Assembly (NCBI GenBank): GCA_027577595.1
Contig: JANBRJ010000079.1
Coordinates: 18,141 to 82,140 of the forward strand
Source: Coemansia sp. RSA 487
Lineage: Eukaryota > Kickxellomycota > Kickxellomycetes > Kickxellales > Kickxellaceae
Length of the DNA stretch: 64,000 nucleotides
Direction of reading: 5' to 3'
The position numbers were made by a program, and so were the translations under genes. Shown here piece by piece: positions 29,315-39,798 of the stretch. The notes under the pieces were generated by a model. The model was given only the letters and a program-made list of their open reading frames with translations. It was not told the origin of the DNA and made no database searches. Position 1 is the first letter of the stretch, and each line of letters opens with the position of its first letter.

Positions 29315-30075
29315 TCAACTATATTCATAAAAACAGCCGAAATAAGAGGATACATTATCTTCAAAGCCGTTGGCCTTGGCAAGCTTAGCAAAGAGACCGC
29401 CCTTTTCGATCAGATCCTTTGGCGGGCCAAACTCTGCAATTGTGCCCTTACCCATGCCGACGATGTGGTCGCTGCCCACGATCTTCTCCAGACGATGCGC
29501 AATCGTCAGGGCCGTGCAGTCCTTGAACTCGCTGCGGAACAGCTTCTGCATGCCCTGATCCGTTTCCAGATCAACATCCGCTGTGGCCCCATCGAGGACA
29601 ATGATCTTGCGTTTGCGCATAAGCAGCCGGCAAAGGCTGAACAGCTGCTGCTGGCCGTTGCTGAACCGGTTGTGGTGACCAACATCCTTGTCAAGTCCAC
29701 GCTTCGCTTTTTCGTTTATCGCTTTCAGCAGCTTGGACTTGCTGACGAAAAGGAAAAGGGATAAGCGTCCCATCCAGCCCGACCTTCCCACATTCGATCC
29801 CACTCGGCTATCTCCTTCTTGACCTGCTCTTGGTATTGATCGTTATAGTCATCACCAGCGCTCTTGTCACGCTTGGGCACGACAAACTCGGTAATGTTGC
29901 ACTTTACCAGCGCAGCCCACATATCCTTAATCGAATACCCCAGCAACGGGTCCAGATTTCCTTTTAACGAGCCGCTGAACAGCGTCGATTCTTGCGGGCT
30001 AGTGTCTAATTGCGGACGCAAATCACATGTGTTTATCAAAGATATGTCGCAGCCATCAATAAGAATAGACCCTTC
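29315..30075 (-). pseudogene. ABCC-type transporter, second nucleotide-binding domain relic
   Basis: Fragment of the C-terminal ATPase domain of a full-length ABCC (MRP/Ycf1-like) transporter. Starting from 30075 it encodes EGSILIDGCDISLI, LFSGSLKGNLDPLLGYS and IKDMWAAL, then changes frame between about 29725 and 29800. It continues with the signature motif as SNGQQQLFSLCRLL, Walker B IIVLDGATADVD, and LTIAHRLEKI to the usual C terminus. Walker A and all membrane domains upstream are absent; sequence before 30075 is unrelated. The catalytic Glu after Walker B is Gly (LDGATA). Truncation, frameshift and lost catalytic residue together mark a dead copy. Confidence 0.82.
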
Positions 30076-30116
30076 GCTGCAGAGCACGCAGTCTTTTTTA
30101 TTCATTGTTGAATGAG

Positions 30117-30609
30117 TTGTGAATAACCAAAGAGACCAGTGGCAGATCTGATCATGATTCTGAGAACAGCAAACTGGTTTTGGTTCTGCGATACCCGCTT
30201 CACTTGATTTTGTTTTTCTGATTGCGCGTGACATCATTGTGCTTTCCTTCCAAATATCGTAGATGGCTCCAAAAATCAGTGCCGAACGTTCAAACAAAAA
30301 AGTTGTCTTTGTTTCAGTGCTTGGCTTATTTTGTTGTGTTTCTAGAGAATTTCGTGAACTGTACATTTACTTATTTATTCAATAGCAAGCGCTCAAGCAA
30401 AAGGAAGTCCACATAGAGCTCGACAACGCCACTCTTCTGCACTTGATTATATGAGCCAAGCCAACCAGCACAATAAAACAAATCTATTTATTGGAGAAAA
30501 GAGACCTTCCAATCAATTCGTTTTTGCTGCTTGAATCGAACATATCTTTTGGACACGTGTTGGTTAAAGAGAGATAGAGGGGTGAGCTTGTTTTTTTGCT
30601 TGATTGCAA
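30117..30609. other. Intergenic, HECT-ligase promoter
   Basis: 493 bp between the ABC relic and the HECT gene. No recognisable gene remains. The missing upstream part of the ABC gene is not found here. Confidence 0.45.
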
Positions 30610-33600
30610 ATGGTAGTGTCGCATTTCTTTTCGCCGCTGCGAACATTAAAGAAAAAGACGCGCAAGACGTCAGAATCGTCAGAGTCGTCGTCAGTGGGAG
30701 ACGCAGGGAGCGACGACGACAGCAACAAGGACTCTGGAAATAGACACAAGGATGAAAATAAAAATCCAAAGGATGAAGAGAAGACGCTTGTGGCGGGGCT
30801 GTGCTTCTGCTGCAATCAGAAAGTGATGTACCCGGCGAGCGTGTCGTGCTTCAAGTGCACGGTATGCGACACAATCAACAACTTGCGTGCTGTGGAGCGA
30901 ATAGAGAAGGTTGTTGCCAGCGACGGAAGCGTAACCAGTCGGGTACGTACGCCGCCGCCGCCACTGACACTCGATCGGCTGCGTGCTGGTATCCAAGCGT
31001 ACAAGCGACACCCGGAGAAGCAGGGGCTCCTGGAGGCGATGCTGCGCGAGTCGTTTGGCAACTGGGACGTGCTGAATGTGTCATTCCCAATGACAGCGCA
31101 GACTGGAGACGGACCGGCAGTAGCAATTGATGATGTGCATACAGCGTACAAGCTGATCCTAGCGCTACCGGCGCCGTTTATCCGCGCAATGATGGGTGGC
31201 GTGGAGCAGATCCTGCGCCGACCCGGACGCCCGCTGCGCCAGAAGAGCGACGTCCGGTATCTGCTCATAATCATCGAGAACCCGCTGTTGATGCAGCAGA
31301 GCTTTACGCATGAGGCGTCATACCACCACAGAATCGTCAAGAGCATCGTCGGCACGCTGGCAAACCTGCCGCCGCACGTGCACTACGCGCTGGTTCTGTG
31401 GTCGTCGCAGCATGGTCGCTCGGCGCTGCGCCGCAAGATCGCCCTGGTCAACCAGTTCATCTCGTACCGAGTGCAAAAGTACGACCGCGCCAGACGCCGC
31501 AACCAGGCGAACAGCGCACAAAGAGCTGCCAATAACCAGCTGACTGCATACTCGTCCCAGTCGAACCAGACGGAGCTGCCGGCGTTCCAGCGCACGCGAA
31601 GTGTCACCAATGCGCCCCCACTGCCACCTCACCCGCCGCATGCGCAGGAAATGGGGGCTGCTGGCCTAGTTTTAGCCGCCGATCGGGCCACCAAGCATGC
31701 AAGGATGCGCTCTAACACCGATTCGCGGGTGTCGCTGAGCTCGCGCGAACGAAGCTCCATCCTCACTGAGCACAGCGTGTCTGGGACACAGCGGCGGCCG
31801 CCACCAGCGCCTTCGCGTGCGGCAGGCGCTCATTCCTCCCTGTCGGATGAGTGCAGAGCGGGGCTAGGCATTGCCAACGTTGCGGCACGCCCCGAGGACG
31901 TACATACCCTGTCGACGCAGGACTCGCACCGCCTACACGCCGACATTCTGCGCCATAACCACAGGCATCACCGGCCGCACAACCCCCATGCTCCGGGACA
32001 CACTGCTGCCACACGCGTTGCCACAGCACCTGGGCAGCTGCATGTGCGCACTGCCGTCCAGCACAGCTACAACAGGCCTTCAAGCAGCGTCAGCGACGAC
32101 GATGACGACCACTACGAGGCTGCTTCCAGACGGGCGCCGCCGCTACATATACATGCTGTTGCGCCGTTTAAATCGTCGCCTACACTGAAAGCAACGGCAA
32201 CCCAGCTTCCTCTCCGCCATAGCGACGAAGCAGAGACAAATATGACCGCCTTTGTACCAATTGCTAGTCCTGAAATCGACCCTAGCCACAATGCGCATAT
32301 GCCGCCACCCGTTCCGTCTGCCGGTGGCCACACTGGAAAGAACCACGACGATGCGGTGCGGCCGCCACGCGACTCGGTGCTTGGCGTCCTTGACGGTACT
32401 GCGGAGCCGCGCAGCCCATTTTTGAGCCGTAAAGCAGGGTGCGGATCACTGACTCGCACGCGATCGTCGTCAGAGGCACCGGTGCGGCGGCGAAACAACA
32501 ACGCTTCTGCAGCCACAGCAGCCTCGCCATCCATGATTCATAATATAGCGACGGCACCCGAGCCACCGTCATCACACGCTGTGGGCGACTGGGGCGCCGG
32601 TATCGACCTGGACGACTATTACGTCGGTGCCGACGGCGTATTCTATCCGAAAACCTCGGCGCTGGTAATGTACCAGAATGACTGGCGGCTTGTAGCCGCA
32701 GCCAAAGTCATGGCGCTCCTCCATGCAGCCAACCTTTTGCTTCCCAACAGAGCGCGCCTGTCTGTTGATGCGTTCTACAACAAGGCAATCGAGTCCATGG
32801 ACTTGGTGGCCGACTACGATGCGTGGCAGGCGCGCACACCCGGCGCATTCTCGTTCTGCCAATACCCTTTCTTGCTGAGCCTTGCTGCCAAGGTGCAAAT
32901 CATGCAAGTCGATGCTGCGCGCCAAATGGACTCCAAGCTCAAGGAAGCTGTGATCTCGGCGCTGTTCCAATCGTACCGGTCGCGGATGGCCAGCAACCCT
33001 GCGAATCAGCCGCATCTCAAGCTCCTTGTCCGCCGCCACTGCCTTGTGGAGGACTCGTTGCATCAGCTGGCCACGCATGAGCAGGATCTGAAGAAGCGGC
33101 TGAAGATCGAGTTTGTTGGCGAAGAAGGAATCGATGCTGGAGGCCTGACCAAAGAATGGTTTATGCTACTGGTGCGCGAGCTGCTGAACCCAATGTACGG
33201 CATGTTTACCCGCGAGTCTTACAACGATGATAGTACCGGCAGTTTGAATAGTAATGATTATGACGATGATTCTGCCACTGCGGCATCGTGGTCTGCTGCT
33301 TATTGGTTCAACCCGGCGTCCCTGGAGGCCTCAAACCAGTACTTTCTTGTTGGCGTCGTTGTTGGTTTGGCCCTATATAACTCGAATATCCTTGATCTCC
33401 AGCTACCGTTGGCTGTCTTTAAGAAACTGCTGCGCACATCGTTCTACCAAACACAACATTCGCTTTCTGCTGCTGCTGCTGCCGCTGCTTCTTTCTCGGC
33501 TTCCTCGGTGTCGCCTGTTATGTCTGCTGCTCGATCTGCTAATGCCGTGGCAAAGGGCGGTTCTTCTGCTACTGGCAATGGTGCAACCGCCGATGGTTTG

Positions 33601-34542
33601 GTAAATAGCGGTGCACACAAGCCGCGGTACGTGGTGTCAGCAAGTGGTACCACTAGCAAAGGAGGACTACCAGGAGTGAATGCATCAGCAACAACTACAG
33701 TAGCGACAGTGACATCGGGTGGATCTGGAAATGGCGGCGGAAGTACTGCTGATGGCCGTTCGCCCATCTACGGCCTTTTATCGCCGTCCGCACAACTCCG
33801 GTACCAAATCAACGAGATGCTCTCTGACGTGTCACAGTTCCGGCCACACCTAGCGCGTGGACTGCGTCAACTTCTTCTGTACCGCAACAACGACGTTGAG
33901 GACGTCTTTTGCCTGACATTCGAGGCCTCGTACGATGCGTTTGGACAAGTGATAACGGTTCCTCTGGTTCCCAATGGGGCCAATATTGCAGTTACTAGTC
34001 AAAATAGAGTAGAGTACGTGATGCGGTACCTTCAGTGGGTGCTTAACGACTCGGTGTCCCGGCAGTTTGAGCCATTTCGACGCGGCTTCTACTATGTATG
34101 TGGCGGCAACGCGCTCTCATTGTTCAAACCCGAGGAAATAGAGCTGATGGTGCATGGGTCTGGAAGTGATTGGAATCCGGAGGATCTCAGGGCAATTACC
34201 GAGCATATCAACTTTAGCAATTCTGAAGGGTCTTTACCAGATCACAGCCAGTTACTGAAGGATCAGCTTGTTTGCTGGTTTTGGGAAATTTTGACAGAGT
34301 TCGCCCCAGAGGACCGCCGTATGTTTCTTTCTTTTGTCACTGGTGCAGACCGTATGCCCACCATTGCCAGTTCACCGCGCCTGAAAATGAAGCTGGCTCT
34401 GCTTGGCGACGATTTTAACCGCCTCCCGGTTGCTCGCACGTGCTTTAATCAGCTCGGCATATGGTTGTATAGGAGTAAAGAGGAGCTGAAAGCAAAGCTG
34501 ATGCTTGCAATAAGAGAAAGCGAGGGATTTGGCTTGGAATAA
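30610..34542 (+). CDS. HECT E3 ubiquitin ligase, Hul4/UBE3A-like
   Basis: A 1310-residue ligase starting MVVSHFFSPL at the ATG 30610 (a TTG two codons earlier is not the start). An N-terminal C4-type finger (about 62-90: CFCCNQKV then CFKCTVCDT) precedes a conserved helical block (about 120-290) and a ~350-residue disordered Ser/Pro/His-rich region. The HECT domain runs from about 830 to the end (KIEFVGEEGIDAGGLTKEWF, QYFLVGVVVGLALYNSNILDL, VCGGNALSLFKPEEIELMVHGS, WFWEILTEF) with the catalytic Cys1278 in ARTCFNQLGIWLY (codon 34441-34443) and the terminal GFGLE. An Ala/Ser/Gly-rich ~100-residue insert (33460-33765) and a smaller Asp/Ser insert (33225-33300) interrupt the N-lobe, probably as surface loops. 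Substrates are unknown. Confidence 0.93.
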   Translation: MVVSHFFSPLRTLKKKTRKTSESSESSSVGDAGSDDDSNKDSGNRHKDENKNPKDEEKTLVAGLCFCCNQKVMYPASVSCFKCTVCDTINNLRAVERIEKVVASDGSVTSRVRTPPPPLTLDRLRAGIQAYKRHPEKQGLLEAMLRESFGNWDVLNVSFPMTAQTGDGPAVAIDDVHTAYKLILALPAPFIRAMMGGVEQILRRPGRPLRQKSDVRYLLIIIENPLLMQQSFTHEASYHHRIVKSIVGTLANLPPHVHYALVLWSSQHGRSALRRKIALVNQFISYRVQKYDRARRRNQANSAQRAANNQLTAYSSQSNQTELPAFQRTRSVTNAPPLPPHPPHAQEMGAAGLVLAADRATKHARMRSNTDSRVSLSSRERSSILTEHSVSGTQRRPPPAPSRAAGAHSSLSDECRAGLGIANVAARPEDVHTLSTQDSHRLHADILRHNHRHHRPHNPHAPGHTAATRVATAPGQLHVRTAVQHSYNRPSSSVSDDDDDHYEAASRRAPPLHIHAVAPFKSSPTLKATATQLPLRHSDEAETNMTAFVPIASPEIDPSHNAHMPPPVPSAGGHTGKNHDDAVRPPRDSVLGVLDGTAEPRSPFLSRKAGCGSLTRTRSSSEAPVRRRNNNASAATAASPSMIHNIATAPEPPSSHAVGDWGAGIDLDDYYVGADGVFYPKTSALVMYQNDWRLVAAAKVMALLHAANLLLPNRARLSVDAFYNKAIESMDLVADYDAWQARTPGAFSFCQYPFLLSLAAKVQIMQVDAARQMDSKLKEAVISALFQSYRSRMASNPANQPHLKLLVRRHCLVEDSLHQLATHEQDLKKRLKIEFVGEEGIDAGGLTKEWFMLLVRELLNPMYGMFTRESYNDDSTGSLNSNDYDDDSATAASWSAAYWFNPASLEASNQYFLVGVVVGLALYNSNILDLQLPLAVFKKLLRTSFYQTQHSLSAAAAAAASFSASSVSPVMSAARSANAVAKGGSSATGNGATADGLVNSGAHKPRYVVSASGTTSKGGLPGVNASATTTVATVTSGGSGNGGGSTADGRSPIYGLLSPSAQLRYQINEMLSDVSQFRPHLARGLRQLLLYRNNDVEDVFCLTFEASYDAFGQVITVPLVPNGANIAVTSQNRVEYVMRYLQWVLNDSVSRQFEPFRRGFYYVCGGNALSLFKPEEIELMVHGSGSDWNPEDLRAITEHINFSNSEGSLPDHSQLLKDQLVCWFWEILTEFAPEDRRMFLSFVTGADRMPTIASSPRLKMKLALLGDDFNRLPVARTCFNQLGIWLYRSKEELKAKLMLAIRESEGFGLE

Positions 34543-35799
34543 AATAGCTCTTACAGCTTATACATTTTTTCTTATTATAACCATTTAGTGTTAGTTTAAA
34601 CTTGTTTTTAGTAATATATTATACATTTGCAAACAAAGGAAAGAAACTATCCTAGTTTTCTCAAGCATTGAATGAATTAATGTTGGGAGTGCCGCTAGTA
34701 CAAATGTATCAGCTATTTCATTGAATTAAAACATTTTTGGTTTTTCTTTTATGAAGAAAGTAGGCAGCTCAACTATGCTGATGCATCTTATTTACATAGC
34801 TCTTTTGCCAAACCAAGATATCTGTTATCGTATCTTTCACTTGGCTCCATATTGGTCATTGATGCAACATGGAACGCAGCAATGCTACTTGCTGGAAATA
34901 CTCGCATAGATGTATTTTTCTTGTAAAGTTTTAATTTTCTTTGTAAGCTCGGCAATTTCAGCTTTTTCTTCTGAGGTTTTAAATAGCCACCACCATGATG
35001 GAAAAATTAAACTTTCCTTTTGTATTACAGGTAGTATGGATTTTTCTTTCGATAAAGGATAGATGATGTAAGGATTAGTAAGAAAAAAGATATAAAGGCA
35101 GGCAATTGCTGTTTATATAGCAAAAGCGTTGACATTCAACAATATATGTATATTACGGCAATCCAACAAACAGGTTCATGTTGGAAAGATATAAAAATAT
35201 TACTGAAATTGCGGTGGTGGAATACTGATATAATAATATTATAAACCCTGATATGGACGATAAATGAAGGTATATGGAAAGTACAATATAGTAAAATTGA
35301 AAACGGACAATTTCATTAATATTACTATTAATATATATGCTGGAGATGTATATCAACAGCGAACCTATCATATTAACATGGATATATACTTGTTTAGTGC
35401 TTTTTCCGCAAGAAAGAGAGGAAATCATTATAATTATGGCCTAAATTAAGCTTTGGCTGGGGATATTATAAATTTAGTATACAAAGTGTTTAAAATAGAT
35501 TGAGTTTGATTGTTGTGATTGCAGTCATTAGTATTTTGGCTATAGAGTAACAGTTGTTGTGTCAACTGGCCTTACTGGAGCTATAGAAGCGAAGCACCAC
35601 TTTTACAGCGATTTTTGCTACAACTGCACGTCTTTTTTACCTCGGTACGTGTACCATCAAAAAGCCTATTCTTTCCCGACCATCTAATGTGCTCAATTCA
35701 GCTGCAAGAAGTATGCCAACCAGCAATTTGCGATTTCAAAGCATAGACAGTTTTAACAAGCCATCAAATCAAGAAATATCAAAAGATAACTAGATACGA
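34543..35799. other. AT-rich intergenic region
   Basis: 1.26 kb of low-GC sequence with many ATA/TAT runs (especially 35100-35500). Short open frames here are AT-composition artefacts. It may include a decayed gene, but nothing is recognisable. Confidence 0.45.
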
Positions 35800-37212
35800 T
35801 TAATAGATATACTTCCAGTACTCGCTTTCCTTCATGGACTTTGCAGCTTCTGAAATCATTACGAATGAGAGTTCGTAACCACCTTTTCCAGGACGTGCAG
35901 GCATTATAACTAACCCATTTTCGCACATAAGAAATGCCGGACGCACCAGAACAGGCGATCCACTGCCAAAATCTGTCTCATAGTACCCGAACCGCGCATG
36001 GTTTGTTGAAGAAAATGAATTGCTTGCTGTTGTTATTTGCATGGCTATATTAATATATCCGCAGGGGCTTTGATTAAACAAGTGCCCCATCTGGTTGCAA
36101 TAGCGTTCGTCTATCCCATCCACAGCTCTTCGGATGTCGCAAGCAACTGTAGCAAGGATCTTTGGGCTGTGGTCTTGCAACAAAAGATCAAGCGGACTGG
36201 CAACAGCTTTCATCAGCACTGCGTTACCTACGTACTTGGCATTAGCAAGTCGCTTTATGCGCGGCCTTATATCGGCAACGATGTTTGAAAGAAACACAGT
36301 TTCACTATTTAATCGCCCGATCTTATGCAATGCCTGAGCAAATAGAACAAAGGCCAGTGCTGAAATCACATCGTTTGCTGATAAATGTGAAATGTCAGAC
36401 TCAGCAAACGGCTGTACTGACTGAGTAAGGCGCTCAAGTGCCGAGCTGGATAAGTGGAAGTGGTAAATGTGGATGTCTGAGAATGACAGCAGGTATCTAA
36501 ATATTCTTCCACGCAGTTCGGGCGAAAACCAGGCCACCCACCTAGAAAAGGCTGTATTCTTGGTAAACATTTGGCACGCCTCTGGCTCCAGCACATCAGT
36601 GCCACTATCTTTGTTAGTTTCAAGGATGGAACGATCGTGTTGAAAGACTTGCGTTGGAATATTGATCTCCAGCATTCTTTGTTGTTCTTGGGCCGCTAGA
36701 ATGTGCTTGGATATATCTGCCCAACGCTTCATAAAGGTGCAATATGCTGTGCCATCAAAGATCGTATGAGATATGCTGGCAAATATGCACATTCCGCTAT
36801 CATCTTTCATACGCAGAACATGAAATTCGGCAAGCCTCATACAATGCCCAATGATACCAGGCGGCGCAGGGGTCTTGCAAGCTGATGAATAGTCAACTGG
36901 CAACAGGCGGACATCGAAATCAGCGTCCTTGAGTGTTTGGAAATGGACGTTACATGAGGAGTCGGTATATACTGGCAGGTTCAAATGGTTTTTGTCTATA
37001 ACGACAAAGCTACGCGAGTCGTTCCCAGTCTTTATACGACCTGCAAGAATTGGGAACTCTTCCAGAGTCCTATACAGAGCAGTCTCGAGAACATCGGATG
37101 GCACAGCTTTCTCGTACCAAAAGTAAAAGGGAATTATTAGAATTGATGGAATATCGTCGTATCCATCCAAATAAACCGTATGCGATTTTACTGAAGCAAG
37201 GAGCCTGTCCAT
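35800..37212 (-). CDS. BAHD-like acyltransferase 1 (transferase family, tandem array)
   Basis: A 470-residue member of the HxxxD acyltransferase superfamily (Pfam Transferase; includes plant BAHD enzymes and fungal trichothecene 3-O-acetyltransferases), which transfer acyl groups from acyl-CoA to alcohols or amines. The catalytic HTIFD motif is at 149-153 (ISHTIFDGTAY) and the structural DFGWG motif appears as DFGSG at 414-418. Both are in the expected places for two-domain BAHD proteins, and length is typical. A TATAAA lies 90 bp upstream (37301-37306). It is the last member of a four-gene same-strand array (35.8-43.1 kb). The substrate is unknown; a secondary-metabolite role is possible, but no synthase gene is nearby. 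Confidence 0.8.
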   Translation of the reverse strand: MDRLLASVKSHTVYLDGYDDIPSILIIPFYFWYEKAVPSDVLETALYRTLEEFPILAGRIKTGNDSRSFVVIDKNHLNLPVYTDSSCNVHFQTLKDADFDVRLLPVDYSSACKTPAPPGIIGHCMRLAEFHVLRMKDDSGMCIFASISHTIFDGTAYCTFMKRWADISKHILAAQEQQRMLEINIPTQVFQHDRSILETNKDSGTDVLEPEACQMFTKNTAFSRWVAWFSPELRGRIFRYLLSFSDIHIYHFHLSSSALERLTQSVQPFAESDISHLSANDVISALAFVLFAQALHKIGRLNSETVFLSNIVADIRPRIKRLANAKYVGNAVLMKAVASPLDLLLQDHSPKILATVACDIRRAVDGIDERYCNQMGHLFNQSPCGYINIAMQITTASNSFSSTNHARFGYYETDFGSGSPVLVRPAFLMCENGLVIMPARPGKGGYELSFVMISEAAKSMKESEYWKYIY

Positions 37213-37300
37213 GATAGAATAAAAATGCTTGAGAATGGGAGAGCACTGAGAGCGAAAAAAAAAAACAGATGTGCGAAGGGTCCAGACAAATAGGCCAGCA

Positions 37301-37306
37301 TTTATA
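37301..37306 (-). promoter_or_regulatory. TATA box of BAHD-like gene 1
   Basis: TATAAA on the minus strand, about 90 bp before the ATG at 37212. Confidence 0.4.
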
Positions 37307-37565
37307 TCTCGTGGACAATAGTGGCGTTCCGCATATGCTAAAATTCAAGCAATAGTGGTTGATTTCTTATAGATCAATTGTAGTTTTTGAATAGCCTTTC
37401 TTGGTTCTACTGATTCCCAAAATCCGTGGCAGCCATAGTTATCTCCGCAAACAATTGCATATAAAATATAAAGCTTTAAACCCAACAGCACAACACGATG
37501 TATGCCAAATGCCAATAAGTATCAAGCTATTATTTTTCAGTGTTGTTAGTTCAGTATATTTGCAC

Positions 37566-37607
37566 GGATTAGGTGAAAGTTTGCAAGGATTAGGTGAAAG
37601 TTTGCAA
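37566..37607 (+). repeat. 21-bp tandem direct repeat, two copies
   Basis: Two adjacent copies of the 21-mer GGATTAGGTGAAAGTTTGCA+A, followed by a partial third (GGATT). It is a minor local duplication. Confidence 0.8.
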
Positions 37608-38142
37608 GGATTGTCACTAAATGATGAGATATTATCAGGATCTGACGCATGCTAAAATCTGGTAATCCGCTGAGTGCACCAGACATTTTAGAGGCTGTGG
37701 TGTGAAACTATCAAAAAGCTACAAGGCCGATTCGACAATGTGCTCAAAAGAGTCAAAGGAAAACACCTTACTAGTATGCAAAATATGATACTCAAAAGTA
37801 GTATGAAGAGCACCATTAACCAAAAATATGGAGTGGGAATGACACAGGAGCTAGAAAATATAAGCAGGCCGCATCCGAGCAACGAATCAAAGAGTCCAGG
37901 CTTAGGAAACTCGGAAAGTCTTTCAAGGAGGAATGTTGCAAACAGAGATATAACTAGAAAGAGCTCCAAATTAGGTTGAGCCCATTTAGGGCAAAAAAAA
38001 CCAAAAAGCATAAACAGAAGAATGAATATAACGTGATGTCACAAGCTGGGTTAACTATATAACTGCTTTCGTATTTAGTATTTCCTTAAAGCTCTTTATA
38101 AGAAAAATGCTGCTTAATTTTGATAACGTCTAAATAAAGTGG

Positions 38143-39555
38143 TTAATAAATATAATTCCAGTATTCACTTTCCTTCATAGACTTTTCCACTTCCGGAACA
38201 GTCGTGAACGCAAGCTCGTAACCACCTTTTCCAGGGTATGCAGGCATAATCACAAAATCATTTTCAAAGACAAGAAACGCTGGACGCACAAGACTAGGCG
38301 ATCCACTTCCAAAATCTATATCATAGTACTTGAATCGCGTATGGTTTGTCGAAGCAAACGAGTTCCTCATGTTTGTTATCTGCAAAACCATGTCGATATA
38401 GCTGCAGGGAAATTTGTTGAATATATGACCCGCCTGGTTGCAATAGCGCTCATCTATTCCATCTACTAGCCTTCGAATGCTGCAAGCAACTGTAGCCAGG
38501 ACCTGTGGGCTGCAGTCCTTCATTATGAGATCAAGCGAGCTAGTAGCCCCGTTTACTAGGAGCACGTTTCCCACGTAATTGGCATTGGCAAGCCGCTTTA
38601 CACGAGGTCGTACGTCAATCATAACGTTTGCAACAAAAATGGTCTCACCATTCAGTCGCCCAGTATTAAAGAACGCCTGTGCAAAAAGAACGGCTGCCAG
38701 TGCTGTGATTACGTCGTTTGATGACAGCCGGGAAATTCCTGGCTCGATGAACGGCTTAACTAACTGGAAAAGACGATTAAATGCTGAGCTGGATAGGTGG
38801 TGGTAGTAGTTTCGAGTGTTTGTAGATGCCAGCAAGTATCTGAATATTCTTCCACGTAGTTCGGGGGAAACCCACGCAATCCACCTAGCAATAGTTGTGC
38901 CTTTGTTAATCACCTCACAGAATTCGGGGTTTAACGCATCGCTGCCATTGTGCATATTGGTCTCCAGAATAGAGCGATCATGCTGAAAATTTTGTGCTGG
39001 AATTTCAATATCTCGTATACCTTGTTGATTCTGAACCTCCAGTACGTACTTGGATATCTCTGCCCAGCGTTTTATAAAGCTATAGTATCCTTTACCGTCA
39101 AATATCATATGGGCGATGCTGGCAAATATGCACATGCCACTATTACCTTTCATACGAAGAACGTGGAACTCGGCCAGCTTCATGCAATGGCCGATGATGC
39201 CATGTGGTGCAGGTGTTTTGCATGCCGATGAATAGTCAACTGGAAGCAACTTTATATCAAAGTCGGCGTCCTTGAGTGTTCGGAAATGGACATTGCACAA
39301 GGAATCGGTATACACTGGCAGGTTCAAATGGTTTTTATCTATAACAACAAAGTTTCGCGAGTCGTTTCCAGTCTTTATATGACCTGCAAGGATCGGAAAC
39401 TCTTCCAGAGTCTTATAGAATGAAGCCTCAAGAACATTTGGCAGTATTGTTTTTTCATACCAAAAGTAGAACGGAATGCTTGATGTGGACGAAATATCAT
39501 CATACGCATCCAGATTAATTATCTGCGGTTCTAATGAAGTGATAAAACTGTCCAT
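38143..39555 (-). CDS. BAHD-like acyltransferase 2
   Basis: 470 residues from ATG 39555 (MDSFITSLEPQ). An in-frame ATG at 39594 would add 13 residues, but all paralogues begin at the MDSF/MDRL position. The catalytic motif is HMIFD (AHMIFDGKGYY) and the DFGSG motif is present. The middle carries the same conserved blocks as copy 1 (NFVVIDKNHLNLPVYTDS, KDADFDIKLLPVDYSSA, LAEFHVLRMK). It is most similar to copy 3, including a 222-bp segment with only three differences. The Met in HMIFD replaces the Thr/Ala of the other copies and should not block catalysis. Confidence 0.8.
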   Translation of the reverse strand: MDSFITSLEPQIINLDAYDDISSTSSIPFYFWYEKTILPNVLEASFYKTLEEFPILAGHIKTGNDSRNFVVIDKNHLNLPVYTDSLCNVHFRTLKDADFDIKLLPVDYSSACKTPAPHGIIGHCMKLAEFHVLRMKGNSGMCIFASIAHMIFDGKGYYSFIKRWAEISKYVLEVQNQQGIRDIEIPAQNFQHDRSILETNMHNGSDALNPEFCEVINKGTTIARWIAWVSPELRGRIFRYLLASTNTRNYYHHLSSSAFNRLFQLVKPFIEPGISRLSSNDVITALAAVLFAQAFFNTGRLNGETIFVANVMIDVRPRVKRLANANYVGNVLLVNGATSSLDLIMKDCSPQVLATVACSIRRLVDGIDERYCNQAGHIFNKFPCSYIDMVLQITNMRNSFASTNHTRFKYYDIDFGSGSPSLVRPAFLVFENDFVIMPAYPGKGGYELAFTTVPEVEKSMKESEYWNYIY

Positions 39556-39798
39556 AATAGAGTATAAACGTTTGAGATTAATGGGGAGTTGCATAAAAAG
39601 ATTGGCGTGTGCGTTCGGAACAATCGCTTATTCTAATATTTTCACCCTCAAAAACAATAATGGCACTACTGCATTGTAGCAACACGTGAGAGACTAATTG
39701 GTTTGCAGTATTTGTTCAGCTCTGAATTGCGTATTGAAAAGTGTTTTGGAAGTGCCTAGAAAAGGAAAATAAAAGCTGGCAATGACCAATGTGGATGA

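Larger units (their letters stand above)
37213..38142. other. Intergenic between BAHD-like genes 1 and 2
   Basis: 930 bp, unusually long for this array. It contains a 21-bp direct repeat (37566-37607) and a plus-strand open frame (37692-37979) of coding-like composition with no recognisable family, possibly a gene relic. Confidence 0.4.

Noticed and set aside
37692-37979. Plus-strand open frame with coding-like composition between BAHD-like genes 1 and 2
   Set aside because: No start with a family-like sequence, a stop immediately upstream and no recognisable homology. Could be a relic, not a supported gene.
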